Source: Streptomyces marinisediminis (GTDB lineage: Bacteria; Actinomycetota; Actinomycetes; Streptomycetales; Streptomycetaceae). Taken from it: a stretch of 64,000 nucleotides of DNA. Shown piece after piece: positions 43,614 to 52,842 of the stretch; positions within the stretch are counted from its first letter, which is position 1; each line of letters opens with the position of its first letter. Below the pieces are notes generated by a model. That model did not search any database. It was given only the letters and a program-made list of their open reading frames with translations, and had not been told where the DNA came from. A program made the translations under genes and the position numbers. The stretch is from contig NZ_JAPKFL010000004.1 in the NCBI RefSeq assembly GCF_026262575.1, positions 211,047 to 275,046 of the forward strand. The letters are read 5' to 3'.

Positions 43614-45287
43614 ATGACCTCCGCCCGCCCCGACCAGTCAGCGGAGACGGCCCCACCACCGCCCCGTGCGGGCACCAGGCAGTGGGTGGGACTGGCCGTC
43701 CTCGCGCTGCCCGCGATGCTGATCGTGATGGACATGACGGTGCTGCACCTGGCCGTCCCGCACCTCAGCGCGGACCTCGCGCCCACCGGCTCCGAACTGC
43801 TGTGGATCACCGACATCTACGGCTTCATGGTGGCGGGCTTCCTGATCACCATGGGCAACCTCGGCGACCGGATCGGCCGCCGCCGCCTGCTGCTGACCGG
43901 TGCCGCCGCCTTCGCCGCCGCCTCCGTGCTGGCCGCCTACGCCACCGGCCCCGCCACCCTCATCGCGGCCCGCGCCCTGCTGGGTCTGGCCGGGGCGACC
44001 CTGATGCCGTCCACCCTCTCGCTGCTGCGCGTGATGTTCCACGACGGGCGCCAGCGCACCATCGCCATCTCGGCGTGGATGATGAGCTTCACCGTGGGCG
44101 CCTCGATCGGCCCCCTGGTCGGCGGCCTGACGCTGGAGCACTTCTGGTGGGGCTCGGTCTTCCTCATCAGCGTCCCCGTCATGGTGCTGCTGCTGGCGCT
44201 CGGCCCCGTCCTGCTGCCCGAGTACCGGGCGCCGTCGGCCGGGCGGCTGGACCTCGTCAGCTCCCTGCTCTCCCTGGCCGCCGTGCTGCCGGCCGTCTAC
44301 GGCGTCAAGGAGACCGCCCGCGACGGTCCCGGGGCGACGGCCGTGGCGGCCCTCGCGCTCGGCGCGGCGGCCGCCGTCGCCTTCCTGCGGCGGCAGCGCC
44401 GCCTGGCCGACCCCCTCATCGACCTGCGGCTCTTCGGCGAGCCCCGGTTCACCGTCTCCCTGAGCGCCCTGGCCACCCTGTCCTTCGTGATGTTCGGGAT
44501 CAACCTGTTCATCGTCCAGTCGCTCCAGCTCGTGCACGGGCTGTCCCCGCTGGAGGCGGGCCTGTGGATCCTGCCCGGCAGCGTCGGCGGCGTCGTCGGC
44601 ACGGTGGCGGGCATCACGGCGCTGCGCCGGGCCCGCCCGGCCTACGTGATGGCCGCCGTCCTGGCGCTCGCCGCAGTCGGCCTGCTGCTGGTCGCCCGGG
44701 CCGGCCCCACGGACTTCGCCCTGCTGGTGACGGGGCTCGCCGTGATGTCCACGGGCATCGCACCGGCGCTGAACCTGGGCACGGACATGGTGGTCAGCTC
44801 CGCCCCCGCGCAGCGGGCGGGCGCGGCGTCCGCCGTCTCGGAGACCAGCAACGAGTTCGGCGGCGCGCTCGGACTGGCGGTCCTGGGCAGCGTGGGCACC
44901 GCCGTCTACCGCGCGCGGTTGGCAGCGGACATGCCGGCCGCCGTCCCCGCCGACGCCGCCCGGTCCGCCGGGGACACCCTGGCCACCGCCCTGTCCGTGG
45001 CCGGGCGCCTGCCCGCGCAGACGGGCGACCGGCTCGCGGAGGCCGGCCGCGCGGCCTTCTCCCACGGCCTGTCGGTGATGGCCGTCGCCGGGGCGGTGCT
45101 CGTCGCCGTCTCCGCCGCGCTCGTGGCCACCACCCTGCGCCACGTCCGCCCCGCTTCCGGCGCCGGGGCGGAGCGCGGGACACCCGAGGAGCCCGGGGAG
45201 CCCGGGCACGCCGGTGGCGACCGGGACGCCGGGGACGGTGAGGCCGGCGGCGCCTCGCGACGCACCGCGCCGGACGCCGCTCTCTGA
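43614..45287 (+). CDS. MFS drug exporter, DHA2 (14-helix) family
   Basis: 557 aa; AAGGAG before ATG 43614. Hydrophobic helices from residue about 27; motif A NLGDRIGRRRLLLTGAAAF after helix 2, motif D1 at the start (MDMTVLHLAVPHLS), and motif C region SFTVGASIGPLVGGLTLEHFWWGSVFLI typical of proton-driven QacA/LfrA-type pumps. The C-terminal 45 residues are hydrophilic Gly/Glu-rich. It should export the PBD, complementing the UvrA-like protein. Taken as the right-hand gene of the cluster. Confidence 0.9.
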   Translation: MTSARPDQSAETAPPPPRAGTRQWVGLAVLALPAMLIVMDMTVLHLAVPHLSADLAPTGSELLWITDIYGFMVAGFLITMGNLGDRIGRRRLLLTGAAAFAAASVLAAYATGPATLIAARALLGLAGATLMPSTLSLLRVMFHDGRQRTIAISAWMMSFTVGASIGPLVGGLTLEHFWWGSVFLISVPVMVLLLALGPVLLPEYRAPSAGRLDLVSSLLSLAAVLPAVYGVKETARDGPGATAVAALALGAAAAVAFLRRQRRLADPLIDLRLFGEPRFTVSLSALATLSFVMFGINLFIVQSLQLVHGLSPLEAGLWILPGSVGGVVGTVAGITALRRARPAYVMAAVLALAAVGLLLVARAGPTDFALLVTGLAVMSTGIAPALNLGTDMVVSSAPAQRAGAASAVSETSNEFGGALGLAVLGSVGTAVYRARLAADMPAAVPADAARSAGDTLATALSVAGRLPAQTGDRLAEAGRAAFSHGLSVMAVAGAVLVAVSAALVATTLRHVRPASGAGAERGTPEEPGEPGHAGGDRDAGDGEAGGASRRTAPDAAL

Positions 45288-45319
45288 CGGGGGCCCCTGA
45301 CCGACGCGGCACCAGCCGG

Positions 45320-46318
45320 CTAGTGGAGAGCGGGGGCGGAGCCGCGCCGTGCGGTGACCTCTTCGGACGGGAAGCGGAAGGCACCGCGGTACTCCTGCGG
45401 TGAGACACCGGTCTGCCGCGCGAAGTGCACGCGCAGGCTGGCGGCCGAGCCGAACCCGGCCTCCGCGGCGACCTGCTCGACCGGGAGGGCGGTGGACTCC
45501 AGGAGAAGCCGGGCACGCTGGACTCGGGCCCGCAGGAGCCACTGGAGCGGAGTGGTCCCGGTCTGTGCGCGGAAGTGACGGTTGAGGCCCCGCACGCTCA
45601 TCCTGGCGTACCGGGCGATCTCCCCCAGGGTCAGCGGCTCGTGCAGCCGAGCCTCCATCCAGCACAGCGTGGCCTGGAGCGCGCTGGGCGTGCGCTCCGG
45701 GTCGGGGTGCTCGATGAACTGACTCTGACCCCCGGCACGCTGCGGGGGCATGACGACGCGACGCGCCGTGGCGGCGGCCACCGTGGCGCCGACGTCGCGA
45801 CGCACGAGGTGAAGGCAGAGGTCCAGGCCCGCGGCCACCCCGGCCGAGGTGATCAGGGCACCGTTGTCGATGTAGAGGTTGTCGCCGTCGACCCGGACGG
45901 CCGGGTGACGGCGGGCGAGCTCTCCCGTGTACTGCCAGTGCGTGGTGGCCGGGTACCCGTCCAGCAGGCCGGTGGCGGCCAGGGTGAAGGCACCGACGCA
46001 GACGGACGCGAGCCGGGCGCCGGCGTCCGCCGCAGACCGCAGCGCCGCGACCACCACCGGGTCGGGCCGGTCCAGGAAGCCGGCGTGGCCGGGGACGACG
46101 ACGGTGTCGGCGTCCGCGAGGGCGTCCACGTCGAAGTCGGTCGCGATGCGCAGGCCTCCGTAGGCCCCGGCCGTCGTCACCCTCCCCCCTCGGGCACAGG
46201 TCCGCAGGTCGTAGTAGGGGCCACCGACGACGTCGTTGGCCGTACCGAACACTTGTCCGGGGATCGACAGCTCGAACGGCAGGGCGCCGTCGAGGGCGAG
46301 AATGGCGACGACAGGCAT
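45320..46318 (-). CDS. GlxA-type AraC regulator with DJ-1/PfpI domain
   Basis: 332 aa. N-terminal class-I amidotransferase-like domain: VAILALDGALPFELSIPGQVFG, TVVVPGHAGFLD, RLASVCVGAFTLAATGLLDGYPATTHW with Cys in the nucleophile-elbow position. C-terminal two-HTH AraC domain: LTLGEIARYARMSVRGLNRHFRAQTGTTPLQWLLRARVQRA and VEQVAAEAGFGSAASLRVHFARQTGVSPQEYR. Many homologues exist in Streptomyces; ligands are unknown. Divergent from the HD-domain gene with a 109-bp spacer, so it may regulate it. Considered outside the PBD cluster. Confidence 0.88.
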   Translation of the reverse strand: MPVVAILALDGALPFELSIPGQVFGTANDVVGGPYYDLRTCARGGRVTTAGAYGGLRIATDFDVDALADADTVVVPGHAGFLDRPDPVVVAALRSAADAGARLASVCVGAFTLAATGLLDGYPATTHWQYTGELARRHPAVRVDGDNLYIDNGALITSAGVAAGLDLCLHLVRRDVGATVAAATARRVVMPPQRAGGQSQFIEHPDPERTPSALQATLCWMEARLHEPLTLGEIARYARMSVRGLNRHFRAQTGTTPLQWLLRARVQRARLLLESTALPVEQVAAEAGFGSAASLRVHFARQTGVSPQEYRGAFRFPSEEVTARRGSAPALH

Positions 46319-46427
46319 GGCCAGAACCTAGCGGACAGTGGCATTCATGCCGCTGGTGAGGGTGGCAGCGGCGATTGCAGGATGCATGTCGCAGCGACCT
46401 CTCCCACGATCCAGGAGCGAGAAACCC

Positions 46428-47120
46428 ATGCACACCGCGGCGTCACCCCACCCTTCCGACCTCGCCCTCCCGGACACCGAACTGGCCCGCTCCGCACTGG
46501 ACTTCAGCGCACGGCACACCGAGCCCTTCATCGTCCGACACGCCGTACGCGGCTATCTCTACGGCCGGAAGCTCGGCGAGCACCGCGGCCTCGAACCGAA
46601 CGTCGACTACGACGACGAGCTGCTGTTCTCGGCCTGCGTCCTGCACGACATCGGGCTGGCGGACGAGGCCAACGGGTCGCAGCGGTTCGAGGTCGACGGC
46701 GCCGACTTCGCCGCACGGTTCCTGCGCGAGCACGGCCTGCCCGATGACGACGTCGAGATCGTCTGGGACGCCATAGCCCTGCACACCACCGACACCATCC
46801 CGCAACGCAAGCGGCCGGAGATCGCTCTCTGCCAGGCCGGAGTCGCCGTCGACATCCTCGGCCACGGCCGCGAATTGCTACCCGAGGGCTTCGCGGCCCG
46901 CGTCCACGCGGCCTATCCGCGGGACAACCTCGCGTTCGCCCTGACCGACGCGATCGTCGCCCAGGCCGTACCCGACCCGGCCAAGGCGAACCCGTTGAGC
47001 TTCCCCGGGGCACTGGTGCGCCACCACCTGCCGCCGGGGTCCGTCCCCGAGTGGCACGACCTCATCGCGAACAACGGCTGGGGCGACGCCGCCCCGGATC
47101 AAGGCCCGCCCGGCCCCTGA
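46428..47120 (+). CDS. HD-domain protein (phosphohydrolase-like)
   Basis: 230 aa from ATG 46428 after CCAGGAG. The HD motif is in LLFSACVLHDIGLADEA (His-Asp), preceded by a likely first metal His in FIVRHAVRGYLYGRKL and followed by DAIALHTTDTIPQRKRPEIALCQAGVAVDILG. This resembles cyanamide-hydratase-like or YfbR-like HD proteins that hydrolyse small substrates. It stands opposite a GlxA-type regulator. The ORF could open earlier (46338) but that extension is not family-like. Confidence 0.78.
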   Translation: MHTAASPHPSDLALPDTELARSALDFSARHTEPFIVRHAVRGYLYGRKLGEHRGLEPNVDYDDELLFSACVLHDIGLADEANGSQRFEVDGADFAARFLREHGLPDDDVEIVWDAIALHTTDTIPQRKRPEIALCQAGVAVDILGHGRELLPEGFAARVHAAYPRDNLAFALTDAIVAQAVPDPAKANPLSFPGALVRHHLPPGSVPEWHDLIANNGWGDAAPDQGPPGP

Positions 47121-47644
47121 AACCCTCCCGCCGGGGGCGCGCCCCCGTCCATGCCGGGCCGGAGGCCTCCCGCCCTGTCGCGGGCGAGCGCGACGGCTCC
47201 CGTGTCCGCCCCACACCGACACCCGTACGCCGGAGCAGGCACGCCCTTCGCCCCGGGTAGGCGGAGGCCGCCCCTTGCCAGAGGTCGGGTTGCGGATACT
47301 CTCGGTCGGGGAGTTCCGGCAGCCGGAGTTCCGCTTCCCGGGCGGGACGCACGAGCCGACCACATGGTTGTACGGCGGGCGGTAACGGTCCCGGAACACT
47401 CCCCCGGCGCGCATCTGTGAGATACGGCACAGGAAAAAGCGTACCGCGTGGGCAACTGCGGAGCCTTGCCCGATTTGCCGCCCATGGCCCGCTCACGAGC
47501 GGACGCGAAGGGCGGGAACCGCTGCTGACACGTCGTTTATTCCGCGCTTACTGTCAGGCCGTGCCGTGCAGCGCGGACCGTCATCCCGTGCTCCGGCGAC
47601 ACCAGCGCTTTTTTCATGCGACGACGCCCATGAAGAGGTCACAC
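47121..47644. other. Intergenic region with likely promoter of the anchored protein
   Basis: No gene seen. Near its left end GGGGGCGCGCCCCC (47133-47147 region) may help end HD-gene transcription. The right half (47400-47640) is less GC-rich and should hold the promoter of the following gene, whose ribosome site is AGAGGT at about 47633; a definite -35/-10 pair could not be chosen. Confidence 0.4.
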
Positions 47645-48856
47645 ATGCGTATTCGCCGTGCAGTTGCGGCTGCTGCCGCCACGGCTGTCATCGCCCCCGC
47701 CGCGGTCCTGGCGGCCCCGGCTGCCTACGCGACCGAGAACACCACCGGTGGCGGCTCTTCCCAGGGCGCCACCGAGGGCGCCACCGGCGGCTCCACCGAG
47801 GGCGGCACCGAGGGCACCACCGGCGGCTCCACCGAGGGCGGCACCGAGGGCGGCACCGAAGGCACCACCGACGGCGGCTCCACCGACGGCGCCACCGACG
47901 GCACTACCGGCGGCTCCGCCGAGGGCGGCACCGAAGGCGCCACCGAGGGCACCACCGGCGGCGGTTCCACCGAAGGCGCCACCGAGGGCACCACCGGCGG
48001 CGGTTCCACCGAAGGCGCCACCGAGGGCACCACCGGCGGCGGTTCCACCGAAGGCGCCACCGAGGGTTCCACCGGTGGCGAGGACACCGAGAAGCCCGGT
48101 GAGGGCGACGAGGACGAGGACGGGAAGGACGAGGAGCCCGACGGCGAGGAGCCGGGCGAGTGGCCCGTCGGCGAGTGCGAGATCGTCGACACCGACGACG
48201 ACCTGACGGCCACGCTGGTCAACCTTCCCGAGCAGGTCGCCGCGGGCAGCGGCTGGAAGAACTTCAGCCTCCAGCTCAAGAACAACTCCGCCGAGGCGCA
48301 CGACTTCGCGCAGGCCCACGTGTACGTGGACGCCTACACCGAGGGCGGCGAGGACGCCACGCAGCACTTCACCCTCCAGGTGCGGGGCGCCGACGGCAAC
48401 TGGTTCGACGTGAGCCTGGACCCCACGGACGAGCAGTGGGGCTTCATCGGCCAGGGTTCGCTCAAGCCCGACGAGATGGTCACGCTGGACCTGCGCCTGA
48501 AGGTGGACAAGAACGCCCCGTCCGCGTTCGGCTTCGGCTTCGGCTACGCGTTCTACCTGAACGAGGACCAGGAGACCTGCTCGGAGAGCCTGAGCGACTT
48601 CTACCTCTTCGACGTCATCCCGGCGAGCTCCAAGCCGAGCGGCAACGACGCCAAGCCGCAGGGCGGCAAGAAGAAGCTGCCCGCCAAGCCCGACAGCAAG
48701 GCCGACGAGGACCTGGAGTTCACCGGCGAGCTGGCCGAGACCGGCTCGGACTCCAACCTGCCGATGTTCGCGCTGGCCGGTGCGGCCGCCGTGGCCCTCG
48801 GCGGGGGCGCCATGTTCGTCGTGCGCCGCCGCAAGGGTGCCGACTCGGCCGCCTGA
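47645..48856 (+). CDS. Sortase-anchored (LAETG) Thr/Gly/Glu-repeat surface protein
   Basis: 403 aa. Signal peptide MRIRRAVAAAAATAVIAPAAVLAAPAAYA (residues 1-29), then about 110 residues of (S/T)EGG/ATEG/TTGG repeats, an acidic linker (EDEDGKDEEPDGEEPGE), a folded domain of about 150 residues (DDDLTATLVNLPEQVAAGSGWKNF to YLFDVIPA) resembling an Ig-like or stalk domain, a Lys-rich linker, LAETG near residue 365, a membrane helix LPMFALAGAAAVALGGGAMFVV and the tail RRRKG. LAxTG is the class E sortase signal of Streptomyces. A ribosome site AGAGGT supports ATG 47645 over 47630. A strong terminator follows. Confidence 0.85.
   Translation: MRIRRAVAAAAATAVIAPAAVLAAPAAYATENTTGGGSSQGATEGATGGSTEGGTEGTTGGSTEGGTEGGTEGTTDGGSTDGATDGTTGGSAEGGTEGATEGTTGGGSTEGATEGTTGGGSTEGATEGTTGGGSTEGATEGSTGGEDTEKPGEGDEDEDGKDEEPDGEEPGEWPVGECEIVDTDDDLTATLVNLPEQVAAGSGWKNFSLQLKNNSAEAHDFAQAHVYVDAYTEGGEDATQHFTLQVRGADGNWFDVSLDPTDEQWGFIGQGSLKPDEMVTLDLRLKVDKNAPSAFGFGFGYAFYLNEDQETCSESLSDFYLFDVIPASSKPSGNDAKPQGGKKKLPAKPDSKADEDLEFTGELAETGSDSNLPMFALAGAAAVALGGGAMFVVRRRKGADSAA
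47945..48061 (+). repeat. Three exact 39-bp repeats in the surface-protein gene
   Basis: Three identical head-to-tail copies of a 39-bp unit (47945-47983, 47984-48022, 48023-48061) coding for EGTTGGGSTEGAT. Shorter imperfect units of the same kind extend from about 47760. Copy number is likely to vary between strains. Confidence 0.85.
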
Positions 48857-48927
48857 GCCGCCGCACGGCGTCGACGCCGCACAGCGCTGGCACCGCACGG
48901 CGCGGGCACTGACGCCTGACGCCTGAC

Positions 48928-48975
48928 GCGGAAGGGCCCCCGGTCTCCCTCCACGGAGACCGGGGGCCCTTCCGC
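48928..48975. terminator. Strong hairpin between convergent genes
   Basis: Arms 48928-48948 and 48955-48975 are perfect 21-nt complements with a CTCCAC loop, 71 bp after the surface-protein stop and 17 bp before the GMC gene end. It fits a bidirectional terminator. Confidence 0.9.
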
Positions 48976-48992
48976 ACGCGCGGGCGGCGGCG

Positions 48993-50837
48993 TCAGGACG
49001 CCTTCGGCGGCACCGTCGGCACGGGCAGCACCGGCAGCCGCAGGGCGGCGAACGCGGACTCCGGTACGGCCGGGTGCTTCGGCGGCACCGCCCGCAGCCG
49101 CACGTACCCCGCGCCCTGCTCCGGCCGCGGGTCGGCCTCGCCCTTGTTCGGCCACAGCGACATCGCCCGCTCCGCCTGCGCCGTTATCGTCAGCGAGGGG
49201 TTGACGCCCAGGTTGGCCGAGACCGCGGAGCCGTCGACCACGCTGATGCCCGGGTGGCCGTAGAGCCGGTGGTAGGGGTCGATGACGCCCTGCTCCGCGT
49301 CCGCGCCGATCGGGCACCCGCCCAGGAAGTGCGCGGTCAGCGGCGTCCCCATGACCTCGCCGATGTTGGTGCCGGCGAAGCCGTGGATCTCTTCGGCCAG
49401 GTGCCTGGCCGCCTCCGCGCCCTCGGGGATGTGCAGCGGGTTCGGCGACCCGTGGCCCTGCCGTGCGGTCAGCAGCCCCTTGCCCAGACCCTTCGGCTTG
49501 CGGTACGTGGTCAGCGAGTTGTCCAGCGTCTGCATGACGAGGCCGATGATGATGCGCTCGGACCACCGGTAGTTCGACAGCGACCGCGTGAACAGCAGCG
49601 GGTGCCGCAGGCAGGTCAGCACGTGGGAGAGGACGCGCGGCAGCTTCGTGCCGTGGCGGACCTGGAGCGTCGTCATCAGGCCCATCGCGTTGGAGCCCTT
49701 CCCGTACCGGACGGGTTCGATGTGGGTGGTGTCGTTCGGGTGGATGGACGAGGTGATGGCGACGCCGCGGGTGAAGTCCAGCTCCGCGTCCTCGCCCCAC
49801 TTGCGCCGGTAGCGCCGGTGCGCGGTCTGCGCGCCCACCAGCGCCTCGGAGTTGGTGCGGGTCAGCTCGCCCAGGCGGCCGGACAGGCGCGGCAGCAGCC
49901 CTTCGTCCCGCATGCGGTGCAGCAGCGTCTGGGTGCCGTAGGTGCCGGCCGCGATCACCACGCGGCGGGCGCGCAGCACGCGCGGCGCGGCCCGGCGCTT
50001 GCCGGTCGGCACGGTGACCACGGCGAACCCGTCGCCGTCCTCCCGCACCGCGCGCACCGTCGTCAGCGGGTGGACGGCGGCCCCGGCCCGCTCGGCCAGG
50101 TAGAGGTAGTTCTCGTTCAGGGTGTTCTTCGCGCCGTGGCGGCAGCCGGTCATGCACGAGCCGCACTCGGTGCAGGCCCTGCGCTCGGGGCCGGCGCCGC
50201 CGAAGTAGGGGTCGGGCACGCGTTCCCCGGGGGCCGCCGTCACGGAGCCGTCGGCGTCCTTGCCGTCGCCGAAGAAGACGCCGACGGGGGCGAGGTGGAA
50301 GGTGTCGCCGACGCCCATCTTCTCGGCCGCGGCCTTGAGGTGGACGTCGGCGGGCGTCGTCGTCGGGTTGAGCCGGACGCCGAGCATGCGCTGGGCCTGG
50401 TCGTAGTACGGCCTCAGCTCGTCCTGCCAGTCGGTTATGTGGCCCCACTGGCGGTCCCGGAAGAAGGCGGGCGGCGGCACGTAGAGCGTGTTGGCGTAGT
50501 TCAGCGAGCCGCCGCCCACGCCCGCCCCCGCCAGGATCATGACGTTGTTCAGCAGGTGGATGCGCTGGATGCCGTAGAGGCCGAACGCCGGTGCCCACAG
50601 GTAGTTCTTCACGTCCCAGGACGTCTTCGGCAGCGTCTGCGGGTCGAAGCGGCGGCCCGCCTCCAGGACACCGACGCGGTAGCCCTTCTCGGTCAGCCGC
50701 AACGCCGAGACGGCGCCGCCGAACCCGGAGCCGACGACGATGACGTCGTAGTCGTACGCGTCGGCGGGGTCGTGGGCGTCGGCGGACGCGGCGGCGGCCT
50801 GGGCCGGCACGGTGGGCTGGGACTCGTCCTGTGACAC
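48993..50837 (-). CDS. GMC-family FAD oxidoreductase with Cys cluster
   Basis: 614 aa from GTG 50837 after GGAGG. FAD loop YDVIVVGSGFGGAVSALRLTEKGYRVGVLEAG, the GMC signature region AGAGVGGGSLNYANTLYVPP, and the C-terminal YGHPGISVVDGSAVSANLGVNPSLTITAQAERA. Near residue 237 ACTECGSCMTGCRHGAKNTL carries CxxCxxCxxxC, ferredoxin-like, suggesting a bound iron-sulfur cluster or electron transfer to a partner instead of oxygen. Annotated relatives include cholesterol-oxidase-like proteins; sterol use is not shown. Followed on the same strand upstream by succinic semialdehyde dehydrogenase, possibly one unit. Confidence 0.85.
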   Translation of the reverse strand: MSQDESQPTVPAQAAAASADAHDPADAYDYDVIVVGSGFGGAVSALRLTEKGYRVGVLEAGRRFDPQTLPKTSWDVKNYLWAPAFGLYGIQRIHLLNNVMILAGAGVGGGSLNYANTLYVPPPAFFRDRQWGHITDWQDELRPYYDQAQRMLGVRLNPTTTPADVHLKAAAEKMGVGDTFHLAPVGVFFGDGKDADGSVTAAPGERVPDPYFGGAGPERRACTECGSCMTGCRHGAKNTLNENYLYLAERAGAAVHPLTTVRAVREDGDGFAVVTVPTGKRRAAPRVLRARRVVIAAGTYGTQTLLHRMRDEGLLPRLSGRLGELTRTNSEALVGAQTAHRRYRRKWGEDAELDFTRGVAITSSIHPNDTTHIEPVRYGKGSNAMGLMTTLQVRHGTKLPRVLSHVLTCLRHPLLFTRSLSNYRWSERIIIGLVMQTLDNSLTTYRKPKGLGKGLLTARQGHGSPNPLHIPEGAEAARHLAEEIHGFAGTNIGEVMGTPLTAHFLGGCPIGADAEQGVIDPYHRLYGHPGISVVDGSAVSANLGVNPSLTITAQAERAMSLWPNKGEADPRPEQGAGYVRLRAVPPKHPAVPESAFAALRLPVLPVPTVPPKAS

Positions 50838-51040
50838 AGGAACCTCCGGAGGGAAAGCGGTGGAGAGGACGGCCTGGCGGCGGCACGGTGAACAGCCCGG
50901 CACATGCACGGCCCGGCGGGCGGGGCGCCCGGCTGGCGCACGGCCCACGGCGCGCGCCCGGCGGCGGGTGCGCGGTGGCGCGCGCCCGGCGGGCGGCGCG
51001 GAGCGGACGCCGGGGGTCGCGTCGCCGCCCGCCGGGCGGC

Positions 51041-52651
51041 TCAGCGGATGCGCAGGGCCTTGAGCGCGCGCAGCGAGCGCGACATGAACGCGGTGAACTG
51101 CTCGTCGGACATCCCGAGCGAGGGGGCCATCGGCAGCAGCCGCTGCTCCGCGACCGTCTGTGCCTCGGTGAACTTCACGATGCCCTCCGAGCCGTGCCGG
51201 CGTCCGATGCCGGAGACGCCCATGCCCCCCATCGGCGCCTGGACGCTGCCGTACGCCGGGGCGTAGCCCTCGTTGATGTTGACGGTGCCGGTGCGCAGCC
51301 GGGCGGCGACGGCCCGGGCGGCGCGCGCGTCGCCGGACCAGACGCTGGAGTTCAGGCCGTACGGTGTGCCGTTGGCCTTCCGGACCGCCTCCTCGGTGTC
51401 GGAGAAGCGGTAGACGGAGACGACCGGTCCGAACGTCTCCTCGGTGCAGACGGTCATCGGTTCCTCGACGCCGTCCAGGATCGTGGGCTCGTAGAACAGC
51501 GGTCCGACGTCGGGCCGGTGCCGTCCGCCGGCCAGCACCCGCGCGCCCTTCTCGACGGCCTCCTCCACGTGCCGCCTGACCACCCGGAGCTGGCTTTCGG
51601 AGACCAGGGAGCCCATGTCGGCCCCGTAGGCGAGCGCGGCGCCGAGCTTCATGGCCCGGGTGCGGGCGACGAAGCGCTCCAGGAAGGCGTCGGCCACGGA
51701 CTCGTGCACGTACAGCCGCTCGATCGAGACGCAGAGCTGGCCCGCGGAGGAGAAGCAGGCGCGCACCGCACCCTCGGCGGTCTTGTCCAGGTCGGCGTCG
51801 GGCAGCACGATCATGGCGTTCTTGCCGCCGAGCTCCAGCGAGCAGCCCACCAGCCGCGCCCCCGCACGCTCGGCGACGTCGCGGCCGGTGCGGGTGGAGC
51901 CGGTGAAGGAGACGTAGTCACCGCGGTCGACCACGGCGCGCCCGACGATCGGGCCGTCCCCGAGCACCACCTGCCACACCTCGCGCGGCAGCCCCGCCTC
52001 GATCAGCACCTCACGCGCCCACAGCGCGGTGAGCGCCGTCTCGGTGTCCGGCTTCATGACGACGGCGTTGCCGGAGACGAAGGCGGGCAGCGCGTCCCCC
52101 ACGCTCAGCTCGAACGGGTAGTTCCACGGCGAGATCATGCCGATCACACCGCGCGGGTGCCGCAGCTCCCGGGTGCGGGTGAGCACCGGGACGGCGCCCA
52201 GATGCCGCCGGGGCGCGAGGTAGGCCGGAGCCTTGCGGCCGTAGTGCCGTGCGGCGACGCAGACGGCCATGACCTCCTCGTAGGCATGCAGCCGCGCCTT
52301 GCCCGTCTCCAGTTGGACGAGGTCGAGCACCTCCGCCTGGCGGCGCATGACCAGGTCGTGGAAGCGCAGCAGGACGGCCGCCCGCTCCCGCACGGGCCGC
52401 GCGGCCCACGCCGCCTGGGCGGCGCGGGCGCGCTCGAAGGCGGTGGTGACGTCCTCCGGGGTGGACGCGGGCAGGTCCGCGAGCTTCTCGCCGGTCAGCG
52501 GGCAGTGGCACCGGGTCTGCCCCTCCCCGACGACGTCACGGGTGAGACGGGCGACGCGCGCGGGGGTGACGACGTCGGCGGCACGGCGAGCGCCTGCGGG
52601 CGCGGCGACCACCGCGTTCGTGGGCTGGGAGTCCGGCTGGGAGTCCGTCAT
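51041..52651 (-). CDS. gabD2: Succinic semialdehyde dehydrogenase (NADP+)
   Basis: 536 aa from ATG 52651; no clear ribosome site, an ATG 9 nt upstream is possible. Aldehyde dehydrogenase fold: VIGMISPWNYPFELSVGDALPAFVSGNAVVMKP, FTGSTRTGRDVAERAGARLVGCSLELGGKNAMIV (Glu base and Asn), catalytic Cys in ACFSSAGQLCVSIERLYV, and EETFGPVVSVYRF. The HCPLTGEKLADLPASTPEDV start matches the actinobacterial GabD2 group. Oxidises succinic semialdehyde to succinate. The preceding minus-strand order places it upstream of the GMC gene with a 203-bp gap. Confidence 0.88.
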   Translation of the reverse strand: MTDSQPDSQPTNAVVAAPAGARRAADVVTPARVARLTRDVVGEGQTRCHCPLTGEKLADLPASTPEDVTTAFERARAAQAAWAARPVRERAAVLLRFHDLVMRRQAEVLDLVQLETGKARLHAYEEVMAVCVAARHYGRKAPAYLAPRRHLGAVPVLTRTRELRHPRGVIGMISPWNYPFELSVGDALPAFVSGNAVVMKPDTETALTALWAREVLIEAGLPREVWQVVLGDGPIVGRAVVDRGDYVSFTGSTRTGRDVAERAGARLVGCSLELGGKNAMIVLPDADLDKTAEGAVRACFSSAGQLCVSIERLYVHESVADAFLERFVARTRAMKLGAALAYGADMGSLVSESQLRVVRRHVEEAVEKGARVLAGGRHRPDVGPLFYEPTILDGVEEPMTVCTEETFGPVVSVYRFSDTEEAVRKANGTPYGLNSSVWSGDARAARAVAARLRTGTVNINEGYAPAYGSVQAPMGGMGVSGIGRRHGSEGIVKFTEAQTVAEQRLLPMAPSLGMSDEQFTAFMSRSLRALKALRIR

Positions 52652-52842
52652 AGGGGGCATAGGGGGGAGGGTAAGCCCGCGACCACGGGCGGCGGTACCC
52701 GTGGGTAACCCCTTTTCCAAAAACTTGCCAGTGATTACTGGCACGGACTGGCGCACCCACCGCCGGGACACCAACTCCAGCACCCGACCGGCGCACACCG
52801 GCCCCGCAGGACGCGACGGGGGCGAGGCGGGGCGCGGGGGCC

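Noticed and set aside
47758..48090. Possible CRISPR or satellite array
   Set aside because: In-frame protein repeats of the sortase substrate without spacers.
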